Shown here: one piece after another, positions 54,508-64,000 of the stretch
Layout: each line of letters opens with the position of its first letter
Position numbering within the stretch: position 1 is the stretch's first letter
NCBI GenBank assembly: GCA_018857735.1
Contig: JABMCL010002757.1
Coordinates: 266,501 to 330,500, forward strand
Direction: 5' to 3'
Source: Alviniconcha marisindica
Taxonomy: Eukaryota > Mollusca > Gastropoda > Provannidae
Length of the DNA: 64,000 nucleotides
The notes under the pieces: model-generated
The model's database searches: none
Seen by the model: only the letters and a program-made list of their open reading frames with translations
What the model was told of the DNA's origin: nothing
Program-made: the position numbers and the translations under genes

Positions 54508-57500
54508 TGGGGGGAAGGGGGCAGAGAAAGAGACTCAGGGCAAGAGGAGGTGGGGAAGGAGGAAATGAAAAAGAAAACTGCTGCCTGCGACTCACTCTGT
54601 GGAAGGGCCAGAGTTGATGTCCAGGTTGGCGACGTCTTTGTCCGGATATCCACCACCAAGAGGAACTGAAAAAAAGAAAGTTACTGGAACTGAAATCACA
54701 AACATAAATGATCTTTTTTACATATAAAATAATCTAACTCCTTACTGTTTTTCAATACACTGACATGACAGTAAAAACAGAAAACAGACTTTTGGGGGCT
54801 CTTCCCAGCAGCTTCATTCCCACCCCCAACCCCCGCCACTGCTCCCACTCAGCAAGCACCATGCGATAGCTGTTGAAGCATGGACATACTGATACTCTAC
54901 AAACCATCACTGTCATCATCATTATTGTAATCAACAGCAACAAAAACCAAGCGCGCGCACTATTCACTAATTCATGAACCTAGGTCAGTTCAATTTAGTT
55001 CATATTAAAATAACACATGCTGTTATCATATAAAAAACACACACTCAAAGAGTTCTTCATGTTATTTATATAACAACGGCAACATTTGCTATGGGAAAGT
55101 CAGAGACAGGTGTCAGTGTTATGTGATGGATGATGACCCAGTGTTGTATTGAGAATGTCACAGACAGCTGTTGATGTTTGTGTGACAGGTGACGAACCAG
55201 TGTTGTATTGAGAAAGTCACAGACAGCTGTTGATGTTTGCGTGACAGGTGACGAACCAGTGTCGTATTGAGAAAGTCAGACAGCTGTCAGTGTTTGCATG
55301 AAGTGTGATGACCCAGTGTTATCTTGAGAAAGTCAGAGACAGCTGTCAGTGTTGGTGTGACGGGTGGCAACATGGTGTCATCTTGAAAAAAATCAGACAG
55401 CTGTCAGTATTTGCATGACAGGTGATGACTCAGTATTGTATTGAGAAAGTCACTCACAGCTGTCAGTGTTTGCGTGATGGGTGATGACCTGGTGTTATCT
55501 TAAAAAAGTCAGAGACAGCTGTGAGGGTTTGCGTGACAGGTGACAACCCAGTGTTGTCTAGAGACAGTGGGAAGCAGACGGGTGTCAAGCGAGGGTGAAG
55601 AGCACTGACCTGTGATGCAGGGCGTGTCATCAGGCATGTTGGGACAGGCACAGACATGGCCTACAGGCCGAGCCAGGCACAGGTGTGTACATCCACCATT
55701 GTTCACGCTGCAATTGTTACTGCCTGTGGAGAAGAAAATGCTTCAAATATCTCCAGGTTCCAACTTTTGTGCACACCAAAGTTTCCAGCATTTTTCACAA
55801 GCAAAGTACCACAGAGCAATTCATGCTTTCAAAATTCGGCTTCATCCAACTGCAGTTGAAAAACACTGAGAAATGGGCTGAAACACAAAAGCCCTTTTAA
55901 GCAAAAGCTGTACCACTTCTAACACTGAAAACACAAAAAGCACAAGTTTCAAAACATAAAGTTGTTAAAAGAGGTTGTGAGGTCTCTTACAGAGTTGGTC
56001 TTTCTAGCTGTGTTCATTACCTGAATAAAAAAAAAAGGTGCAAACATCTTAACCCACTGAAATGAAGCACATATACAAAACATAAGCTTCTAATTTTTTT
56101 AATTTTTTTCTAAGTTGTAATAAATAAAACCACAAAGAGTACAGACACCACAAACACTTGCAGAAAACAAAAATTCAACAGTTCAAAAAACAGGCCAAAG
56201 CTTATTCTCCTTGCCTGTCTGTCGAAGTGGCGACACCAAGTGAATATCCATCAGTCCCTCCAAGCGGCTCTGTATCAAGGTGCGGCCAGAGCCGTTGTGT
56301 TTGCTGGCACGCTCTATCTTTTCCGTCTGCCAGTCTGTCCAGTACATGTAGTCCCCAAACTGTCACAGTCCAAACAAAAGCAAAATTCATCTCACTGCTT
56401 TCCTCATCAACACACTCCAACAACCAACCATTCCTTACCCCAGACTGAACCCCACTTCTTGCAGCTTCAGTGCATTCTAGCAAGAGCAAATGAGGACAAA
56501 CTCTACTTCTCTTCCTGACTCACGACCTGCATCAGCAGCAGAAACACCCACTTAATAATTTTAGGCAGCCCTACTCATTTGCCTGAAGACATTAACTGAA
56601 AACACATTCCATTGCAAAATACCCATTAACAGACAGGCTGATCCAGACTAACTGACAAACATACTGACCAAGGTGAGACCAGAGTGGTGAAAACTGACAA
56701 ACACTGAGCACAATGAGACCGAAGTAGTGCAGAAAGGGGTGTTTACTGACAAACACATTGACCACAGTGAAACCAAAGTGGTGCAGACTGACAAACACAC
56801 TGACCACAGTGAAACCAAAGTGGTGCAGACTGACAAACACACTGACCACAGTGAGACCAAAGGGGTGCTGACTGACAAACACACTGACCACAGTGAGACC
56901 AAAGGGGTATGTACTGATAAACACACTGACGACAGTGAAAACAAAGTGGTGCAGACTGACAAACACACTGACCACAGTGAGACCAAAGGGGTGCAGACTG
57001 ACAAACACACTGACCACAGTGAGACCAAAGGGGTGCGGAGCCTGCTGCAACAGTGCGACGCGGTGTTCTCCACTCAGGTCAGATGTCTCGATCTTGTCCA
57101 GCTTAGCATCCACCCAGTAGAGGCGCTCAGCTCTGTAGTCGATGGACAGAGCATTGGGAAATCCTGCAACAGGATACACAGTGCAAATAAAAACCGCAGA
57201 TAATCCACAGGCCACATACATTCACTTCATTCGCAAAATAAAATCCCTGCAGCAACAACCAAGATTTCAAAGAAGTAGTAATAATAAGTGCATTTACTTG
57301 CCCACATGCCCACACAAACATGCACGCACACACACACACACACACAGCTGCTCACCTAGTCCACTGTTGACCAAGACTCTGCGATTGGTTCCATCCAGGA
57401 AGGCCCTTTCTATCTTGGCAATAGTGCCCCAGTCTGTCCAGAACATCAGTCTGCAATCACAAACGCCACAGTCAGATACTGATCATCTCCAGTCCAAAAC

Positions 57501-60500
57501 AATTAGTCAAAAGTGGTCAAAATAACAACAGCAGTAAACATATTTCTTTGAACCAATGTTAAAACATGTTAGTCTCATACATAGTCTTGTACACTCTGGA
57601 CACCTTACCACTGGACACCTTACCGGACCTGGTCCGTAGTTTTGTACACTCTGGACACCTTACCAGACCTGGTCCGTAGTTTTGTACACTCTGGACACCT
57701 TACCAGACCTGGTCTGTAGTCTCATACACTCTGGACACCTTACCAGACCTAGTCCGTAGTTTTGTACACTCTGGACACCTTACCAGACCTGGTCCATAGT
57801 CTCATACACTCTGGACACTTTACCAGATCTGATTCAACTGTAAACTTGGCGACCTTTAATTTGTCCATTTATCATCTGAAAATGGTGTCTAACACAAAAA
57901 TTGTACAGATTTGTTCTGTATTATTTTATTTTTTTAAGTGTTCCTTTTAACTTTTTCTGTGTTTTGATCATCAAAGAGTGTGAAATTACCACTGCCAGTT
58001 TAATGCTGGGGAACAAAAGGGCCAGTCACAACAAAAACAGACTAGCACTTTATGTGTGTTGTACGGGACTTTGTGAATGTTGTATTGGACTTTATGCATG
58101 TTGTACATGATTTGTGTATGTTGTATAGGACTCACCCTTTCTGTGGAAAAAGAGCAACAGCCCTGGGCTCATCCAGATCCTGGTCAATGATGGTTTTACG
58201 ACTGCTGCCATCCAGCCGAGCCACTTCAATCACATCACGACCTGTGCAAGAGATGAAACACTGTTAACAAGAACTTCCAGCATGATTGTTAACACTTCAC
58301 AGAAACCGCACCAAAATAATCCAGTCAGCACAGTACTGGACTACAAGGTGAGTCAGGCTAGCTACTAATCAGAACTGGTACATTCAGTCTATGTGTGTTG
58401 TTAAGACTGTCTTCTCACATATAAGACATTGTTCACAACTTATGTTTAAAGAACAGCATTATTTCAAAATTTGACAGCATCAGTCAACCATACACACCTG
58501 ACCAAATAAACAAGCTGGTACAATGACAAGGTGACAGACCAATGGTCCAAACCCACCAGAGTCCATCCAGTAGAGGTTGCGAGCGATCCAGTCAACTGCC
58601 AGACCGTCAGTGGTTGCCAAATGTTTACTGACCACCGTCTCCATCCAGCCAGTGCCATTCAGTGTGGCTCGCCTGCAGTCAACAGAAACAACATCATGGT
58701 GGGGCAAAAAGGAACACATCATGGGGGGCAAAAAGGAACACAACATCATGGGGGGCAAAAAAGAACACATCATGGGGGGCAAAAAGGAACACAACATCAT
58801 GGGGGGGCAAAAAGGAACACATCATGGGGGGCAAAAAGGAACACATCATGGGGGGCAAAAAGGAACACAACATCATGGGGGGGCAAAAAGGAACACAACA
58901 TCATGGAGGGCAAAAAGGAACACAACATCATGGGGGGGGGCAAAAAGGAACACAACATCATGGAGGGCAAAAAGGAACACAACATCATGCAGGGCAAAAA
59001 GGAACACATCAGCAAAAAGGAACATACCAACATAGGGGGCAAAAAGGCACACATCACAGGGGACAAAAAGGAATACAACATCATATCTCTGCAATGTCCG
59101 TTTTGCAATGTCCGTTTTGCTCAGCTGACAATGTGGTAGTGCGTCCTCCAAGGGGAACTGCAGGCTGGAGCATACTCCATTGGTGGTCAGCGGAAGCAGT
59201 TTAACAATACACGTAATGCTTCTGCAAAGGACTCTGGGATCGATTGTGCACCATGGGAGATGTTTGCACAGAACCAGCCAGCATGGTGCACACTGCAGTG
59301 CAGCCTCAAAGGGAGCAAGTGCTTGTGAACACCAGTGTCTTGATGCAGCCAAGACCACATGTAAAGCACAAAAGGCCTGTGCAGGCAGTGGCTCCCTGAT
59401 CTGGACTTCTGCGGCTCTTCTGTCCTGCCCCCAAGGCCCTAGACTTCCAGGCTTGGTTCGGCCTTATCCTCCACACCCTTACAGCCTACCCCACAAGAAA
59501 TAAAGACGGTCTTCTGCAAACCCAAAGGGCAAACACCAAGTAGTGTGGGCTTACTTTTGTCCTTTTGGTCACCAGTTGTGGACAAGCAGTCAAATAAAAT
59601 GAATTTGTTTTGTTCATCCCCTAAGGTTGGTTCTGACCTTTCATAGTTATGGCATAGAAAATGTCTTTACTTTCTTGCTTGGCCATAAATGCTGTAAGAC
59701 AGGATGACACACAAATGAATTATTTTAAATACAGTTTTTCTCTAACACGCTTCCTTTAGAGTTCTGTCGGAGAAGAGACCATACCTGATAACATCCAGGT
59801 AGACGTCAGTGTAATACACCATGCCATCTTGGTAATCAAAGTCAACAGCAATGACATTGTGCAGCTCAGGTATGGGCAGGTAGACATCAGTGTGGTCAGG
59901 TGTGTCCAGGGAAATGCGACGTATGCTGCCCCGCCCCGCAAACAACAGGTACTCTCGCGGCACTGCAAATATACATGGGCAATTTGGCAAACATCAGCAT
60001 CTCGTTACTTCTGATGAAAAAAATTCTCATCATTGTCTCCCGATAACTGTTATATATATAAGTATGCCATGCAGATGTAGATCAGTCAAGATTAAAATTA
60101 AACATTTTGAGGTGTTTTCTGTTTGCTTGTCTGTCTGTTTTTCTCAGGACATCAGAACTGCTAACAACTGTACATCTCCCATCTTTGAAGGGTGACAGAC
60201 AAGCTTAAAAGTTCTGAGTTGTTTATTTCCCTGCCTATTTCAGAACTCAAGGCACCCAGAGCTGGTCACCCAGAGCTGAGTATGACTGCACATGCAACCA
60301 TTTTCCTGCAGGCCAAGTCTTTCCCTAGTCAGTCAGCTGCAATCGGATTCCAGTGGGAGACATTCTGAGTTCTTGAGCAGCAAACTTAGCATGCTGGCGC
60401 ACTCCAAACTTAACTGATAACAGAGCCCACTAGATATTTCTCTGCACCACACTGACTGCTGCAGGAGTCTGTCAGCTGATCCACCACAGCACACAGCCAC

Positions 60501-62135
60501 CACAGGCACAAAGTGCATTGTTTAGCTACAAGAACACTGTATGCCTGGAGATGAAACGGCACACAAATGTTACTGAATTGAAAAACAGGCAAACAAAGCC
60601 TTGTGCACAAGTACCAAGCAGTGATTCTGCAACACATTACTCGTACTATCCACTCAGAAGTCCCTTCAGTGTCACATATTCTGCTACCTCTCTGCAGCCT
60701 GAGGCCAGCCCAGGAGGTGATCCTAGGCTGAGCAAAAAAACAATGATCATGAACACAGTAACCAAACAAGGCCCTCCAATGTCACAGGTTCTGCTATCAA
60801 GGCTGGTGCAGGAGGTGTCCTTTGGGTTGGGCAGACAGGGACATCCCATAAAAACGATGACCATGATGCACACACAGTAACCCAAACAAGGCCCCACTTA
60901 TGTCATGGGCTCTGTTATCATGGCTGGTGGGGCAGGTGCTGGAGGTGCCCTCTGGGTTGGGCAGATAGCGACATCCCATAAAAACAACGATCATAAACAC
61001 ACAGTAACCCAAACAAGGCCCCACCTGTGTCACAGGTTCTGCCATCTCTCTGCAGCCGGAGGCCGGTGGGGCAGGTGCAGGAGGCGCCCCCTGGGTTGGG
61101 CAGACAGAGGTGACTGCAGCCCCCGTTGTTTTTGCCACAGCGGTTGATGTAAGTCTGCACACGATTGATCTGCACAGCATGGATGTCCATGACACCAGGC
61201 AGCTTTTCCCGAACAACAGACACATTGGCACCAGTGTTCTTGTTGGCTCGCTGGATGGCACTGGCCTGTGACAACCATAGATGTGCATAAGGGTATGCAA
61301 AACATAGGAGATGTGTGTAAGGGTACACAAGACATAGGAGATGTGTATAAGGGTATGCAAGACATAGGAGATGTGTATAAGGTTATGCAAGACATAGGAG
61401 ATGTGTATAAGGGTATGCAAGACATAGGAGATGTGTGTACGGGTATGCAAGACACAAGGATGTTTATGAGTGGGAAAACCTCTGCAGATTTTCTTTGTAA
61501 TTCCTTTCTTGAAGCAAAGTAAAACCTGAAGTCAACAGCAGACTATGCCAAGACAACAAGGTACCCTAAAATCATTCTCCAGACAACTTGACAAATTCCC
61601 CTTACCTTCCAAAATAAATGACTAGAAACAGTAAATGAATTGGTAAATGACTGACTAAGTGATTAAATGAAGAACTAAATAATGAATCCAAAAACCAACT
61701 CTATCCACTACATGTTTCCATTCATCACAGCACATTTACCTGCCAGCCAGTCCAGTACAGGTAGTTGCCAGCAATGGTCAGACCATAAGGATGCGCCACA
61801 CGCTCCACAAGTTTACGGCGATATTTCCCGGACAAGTCAGCACACTCTATGGTCTGGTAAGAATAACAGATCAATCAGAATCAAATCAAAGGAAGGGTCT
61901 ACTTAGAGTGAGTCAATGATAAACCATCCAAACAAAATCAAAGTAGCCACGTACATAAAACTGTGTATACCTAACTAGCAAAGGAAATGAGAGCAGAAAG
62001 TAAAGAAAACAAAAATGATTTTTTTTTCTCTTTATTAAACCCAAAGAAAGCAACAAAAGTCAGAAAGATGAAAGAAGTAAAAAAACTCACTAAATCATGC
62101 AAAGAAATAAACAAACAGCCAACCAAATTACTCAC

Positions 62136-62170
<35 letters not shown>

Positions 62171-64000
62171 CCCCCCCCCCTCCCCCAACTCATTTTAACT
62201 ATATGACTTTCTAATTTTAAATAATATGTCACCAAGCAAAAAAAAAAATCACCTCCATTTGAGCATCAGCCCAGATGATGCGATTTGTAGGCCTGTCGAT
62301 AGTCAGTCCATTAGGCCACCTCAGATTTTTTCTGATGATGATCCTGCGATTCTTGCCGTCCATGTCAGCACGTCCAATGTGAGGTTCCTCGCCCCAGTCC
62401 GTCCAGAACAAGTGGCTGACATTAAAATTGTGACAGGTGAGAATACTGTTCAAGATGACCATAACATCATTCTTGTCTGCCTTCATTACACCCAGTATGC
62501 ACCAGGTGTAAGCCCATTTCAGCCCAGAACATCTGGCTAACAGGAAAACTATCATAAATGATAACACTCGTTTGAGATGATCATCAGATTCTTCACAGTT
62601 ACATCAGTGCTACACCTAACTCAAGTATGGTACTGCCACAGAAAATACACAGGATGAAAAAGCTCTACTGCACTGATGAAAAGTTTCCAATCTTGTGTAC
62701 CATTCAGGTTTGTTTATTCAACAAGACGATTCAGTAGCAGGTCAGAGCCCACTGAAAGAATCACAATATTATTTGTTAAAACATCTTTGTAAGAATACAC
62801 TATGCTATAAACTGTCCTTCAAACTGCATAAAATGTGCCATTGCTATTTCCATGTTTCAACTCGAGAGACAGCCACATGCCAACAGCCACCGTTTCTCAC
62901 CCCTCATCGTAGTGGAGAGCAATTGCCCGTGGTTTGTCCAGGTTCTTCCAGATGAGAACAGACCGCATGGAGCCATCCAGGTTGGCAACCTCAATACGGT
63001 TGTGGCCATCATCAGTCCAGTAGATTTTACGCCCCACTGAATCCACAGCTAAACCGTCAGGCGTGTGCAGACCGTCAGACACAACCACCTCCATTTCTGA
63101 CCCATCCAGATTTGCCCGCGTGATCTTGTCCATCACTGTGTCGGTCCAGTAAACTTTGCCTGCGCAAAACACACCGAGATGACCAGGCGATTACTGTGGA
63201 GTCTATTTCCATGACAGAAACAACAGTACAGGTGAGCCTGCATATAATTCTGGGTGCTGGAAAGGTGTGATCACATTGTAAGGGCACCTTTTCCCTCAAG
63301 ACAGCACAGTGTTTAAAAAGAAGAAAAGAAACAGATATGATAAGCAGCAAGCCCCAGTTGTTTTTTAATCCTACATAATACATTACAATACAGACATCAC
63401 ACAATGCATTTAGCACAGTATGCAGTAGACATAAATACAAGAGCAACATGCTGAATAATACATAGCAATAGACAATCAAACAACAAGTACACCACTCACG
63501 CATGCAGTGAGGGGTGTGGTGTGGTGGGGTGGTGATATGGGCAGGAGAGATAGGGGAGACAGTCTTACAGACTAAATGGGAAGGGGGAACATATACATAC
63601 TTCCAGCAAATACACGAGTCTGATTGACTCCTTACATCACACATCATTTTACATGGAAGATGACTAGGGAAAAATCAAGTTGCATAAACTGGGAAGAGAA
63701 ATTTAGAAATGCAAAATTCCTGTCAGGAGGGGAATCACTGAGAGGTCTATTCTAGACTACTCTTGGTTTCCAAGAAAGAAATCCCATTAGATTTGACTTT
63801 CGGTAAAAAGCACCTTGGTTTCTGCATGTGGTGCCCCACCTTGTAGCTGCTACTGAAACAATGTGTGCAAGCAAAGCTGAACCAATGTCTTGACCTACCA
63901 TCAACAATGTCCACATCAATGGCGATGGCATTTTTCAGTTTTCCAGTGGGAACCACAACATCAGCATAATATTCGACCTCCAGCGAGATGCGGCGTATAT
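50565..64000 (-). CDS. LRP4: LRP4-like receptor, 3' part (17 exons, 793 codons)
   Basis: Single-pass membrane receptor of the LDLR family; in vertebrates LRP4 binds agrin and tunes Wnt signalling. Exons in transcript order: 64000(cut)-63899, 63159-62901, 62415-62253, 61853-61740, 61265-61025, 59962-59785, 58672-58557, 58241-58136, 57450-57356, 57163-57015, 56359-56215, 55723-55610, 54665-54596, 53644-53574, 53276-53162, 51750-51636, 50795-50565. All phases agree. Order of domains: partial YWTD propeller (VYWTD, IYWTD, LFWTD), EGF ([15 protein letters not shown]), full propeller (VYYTD, LYWMD, MFWTD, LYWVD, MYWTD), EGF ([11 protein letters not shown]), stalk with [11 protein letters not shown], one TM helix, and a tail with LTYANPTY. 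The stalk cysteine pair and TYANPTY match LRP4 rather than LRP5/6 or LRP1. The N-terminal part is beyond the right edge. Confidence 0.88.
51355..51628 (+). repeat. ~81-bp minisatellite beside the NPTY exon
   Basis: Three to four units with CTGACTTAAGTCACAGTGTG, GCTGCATCAAACTGACC and GACTGGAGTGAAACCTG. The last unit ends about 8 nt from the donor of exon 51636-51750. Confidence 0.9.
51636..51750 (-). CDS. LRP4: LRP4-like cytoplasmic exon with NPTY
   Basis: [12 protein letters not shown] then [14 protein letters not shown]. NPxY is an adaptor/endocytosis signal and the surroundings match LRP4. The donor is set at TCT before GTGCGA, a weak site, because it gives the phase 0 needed by the last exon. 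Confidence 0.85.
51930..52430 (+). mobile_element. RTE/craniate-type LINE RT C-terminal remnant
   Basis: Plus-strand frames, broken by stops and indels, read [46 protein letters not shown] and RLWWLG, a characteristic LINE reverse-transcriptase C-terminal series. The 131-codon frame at 52055 is part of it. It lies in an LRP4-like intron, antisense to the gene. Confidence 0.8.
53162..53276 (-). CDS. LRP4: LRP4-like transmembrane exon
   Basis: About 24 hydrophobic residues ([20 protein letters not shown], then LM) followed by the basic stop-transfer WRR and, in the next exon, HHRR. Confidence 0.92.
53574..53644 (-). CDS. LRP4: LRP4-like stalk exon
   Basis: Encodes [20 protein letters not shown], a two-cysteine motif also found just outside the membrane in vertebrate LRP4. 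The preceding exon 54665-54596 is a short, weakly conserved linker ([15 protein letters not shown]). Confidence 0.88.
54475..54505 (+). repeat. (TG)n microsatellite
   Basis: About 15 TG units followed by a G-rich stretch in an LRP4-like intron. Confidence 0.95.
55085..55590 (+). repeat. ~58-bp minisatellite, about 9 copies
   Basis: Unit contains GACAGCTGT(C/T)(A/G)GTGTTTGCGTG, ACAGGTGACGAACCAGTGTT and TATTGAGAAAGTCA. It ends about 20 bases from the EGF exon 55610-55723. Confidence 0.9.
55610..55723 (-). CDS. LRP4: LRP4-like membrane-proximal EGF exon
   Basis: [16 protein letters not shown] to [14 protein letters not shown]; acceptor TTCTCCACAG, donor GTCAGT. Closely follows the vertebrate LRP4 EGF before the stalk. 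Confidence 0.9.
56215..56359 (-). CDS. LRP4: LRP4-like last propeller exon with a GC donor
   Basis: Encodes [11 protein letters not shown] to LVSPLRQT plus one base. The border that keeps phase with the next exon is ACAG before GCAAGG, a GC-AG intron rather than GT-AG. No GT at a suitable phase is nearby. Confidence 0.75.
56640..57014 (+). repeat. 42-bp minisatellite seeded from an LRP4-like exon/donor
   Basis: About seven clean and two or three degenerate units with CACACTGACCACAGTGAGAC. The first unit overlaps exon 57015-57163: its minus strand is the exon end (CACCCCTTTGGTCTCACTGT) plus donor. Since 42 is divisible by three, both strands stay open over most of the array. Confidence 0.9.
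57015..57163 (-). CDS. LRP4: LRP4-like propeller exon with reiterated donor
   Basis: Encodes [19 protein letters not shown] to HPFGLTV. The end is set at ACTGTG before GTCAGT, because joining to FGDYMYWTD then keeps the usual HPFxLTxF spacing. ACT before GTGGTC is an alternative that is one codon shorter. Confidence 0.8.
57594..57832 (+). repeat. ~40-bp minisatellite, about 6 copies
   Basis: Unit contains CTGGACACCTTACCAGACCT and GGTCCGTAGTTTTGTACACT, in an LRP4-like intron. Confidence 0.92.
58040..58132 (+). repeat. Short ~24-bp repeat beside an LRP4-like donor
   Basis: Four units of the type TGTTGTA(T/C)(A/T/G)GGACTTTATG, ending next to the donor at 58135. Confidence 0.6.
58690..59085 (+). 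repeat. ~25-30-bp minisatellite, about 14 copies
   Basis: Unit contains GGGGGGCAAAAAGGAACACA with ACATCATG and variable G-run length. It fills the intron just upstream of the acceptor of exon 58557-58672. Long open frames on both strands are artefacts. Confidence 0.93.
60660..61024 (-). pseudogene. Three decayed copies of the LRP4-like EGF exon end
   Basis: In the intron after exon 61025-61265, units of about 125 bp each repeat the exon's 3' part ([13 protein letters not shown] in one copy), the GACA(C/T) junction and the intron start (GGGCCTTGTTTGGGTTACTG). Donor status decays outward: the real one is CACAGGTGGGG, then ATAAGTGGGG, ATTGGAGGGC and ACTGAAGGG. Confidence 0.82.
61025..61265 (-). 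CDS. LRP4: LRP4-like exon: end of first propeller plus EGF
   Basis: Begins [12 protein letters not shown] after the acceptor GTCACAG and ends with NNGGCSHLC...[10 protein letters not shown]...TCDT, donor GTGGGG. Its 3' end and donor are repeated three more times in the adjoining intron. Confidence 0.9.
61283..61460 (+). repeat. 30-bp minisatellite, about 6 copies
   Basis: Unit ACATAGGAGATGTGTATAAG then GGTATGCAAG, in an LRP4-like intron just upstream of exon 61025-61265. Confidence 0.95.
62137..62168 (+). repeat. A-run followed by a C-run
   Basis: About 32 A then TG and 10 C, in an LRP4-like intron. It could be a retroelement tail, but no body is recognised. Confidence 0.85.

Noticed and set aside
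56592..57221. 209-codon minus-strand frame as one exon, and the antisense 158-codon frame
   Set aside because: Only 57015-57163 is LRP4-like coding sequence; the rest is the 42-bp array, open because its unit is a multiple of three. The antisense frame is the same array.
58531..59204. Long open frames on both strands (up to about 200 codons)
   Set aside because: They run through the 25-30-bp minisatellite and an LRP4-like exon in antisense; repetitive composition and no family.
59165..59515. Possible LINE or gene fragment downstream of the minisatellite
   Set aside because: A 107-codon frame with scattered Cys is present, but no motif is clear enough to name.

Overview
The window is eukaryotic nuclear DNA: split genes with GT-AG introns, AT-rich introns full of microsatellites and long C/G runs, decayed LINE 3' ends, SINE-like repeats and many minisatellites, and no operons. 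The repeat types and a pair of NR1-type nuclear receptors that do not match a standard vertebrate class suggest a lophotrochozoan, most likely a gastropod mollusc. That taxonomic call is an inference.

Region 1 (1-3167) has no confident gene. It holds a frameshifted Tc1/mariner transposase remnant (about 600-790), one unexplained open frame (1393-1698, minus) and a dispersed repeat copy. Region 2 (3168-23322) holds two paralogous nuclear receptor genes arranged head to head. NR-A is on the minus strand (7 coding exons, 12201 down to 3168, 620 aa). NR-B is on the plus strand (6 coding exons, 17299 to 23322, 521 aa). Each has a candidate non-coding first exon, and about 2.3 kb of shared upstream DNA lies between them. 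Both encode a C4-C4 DNA-binding domain with the P-box EACKG, a Ser-rich hinge, and a ligand-binding domain ending in an AF-2-like LLAEWF.

Region 3 (23323-34489) is intergenic or UTR: a tRNA-derived SINE, minisatellites and a TTAA-flanked MITE-like element. Region 4 (34490-39958, plus) is a small 2-oxoglutarate/Fe(II) dioxygenase gene of the prolyl-4-hydroxylase-like fold (6 exons recognised, about 208 aa from an internal ATG). Region 5 (39959-50564) has no confident gene and holds several minisatellites, a LINE tail and a TIR-bounded element carrying a broken SAP-like frame. Region 6 (50565 to the right edge, minus) is the 3' two-fifths or so of an LRP4-type receptor gene. It encodes a partial YWTD propeller, EGF, a full YWTD propeller, EGF, stalk, one transmembrane helix and an NPTY-bearing tail. 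The 5' part, including any LDLa repeats, lies off the right edge.

The most unusual structural theme is local tandem duplication that copies splice junctions. It occurs at a donor in NR-B (with GT changed to AT in the second copy), at an acceptor in the dioxygenase gene (duplicate acceptor in frame), and at two donors in the LRP4-like gene (a four-copy decayed EGF exon end, and a 42-bp minisatellite seeded from an exon/donor). The other main lead is the receptor pair: a near-identical first-finger exon beside strongly diverged second fingers, an enlarged second finger in NR-A, an intron present in only one paralogue, and four copies of the 8-mer TGCGAATA in the shared upstream region. All exon borders were read by eye from splice motifs and reading phase; no search was run.
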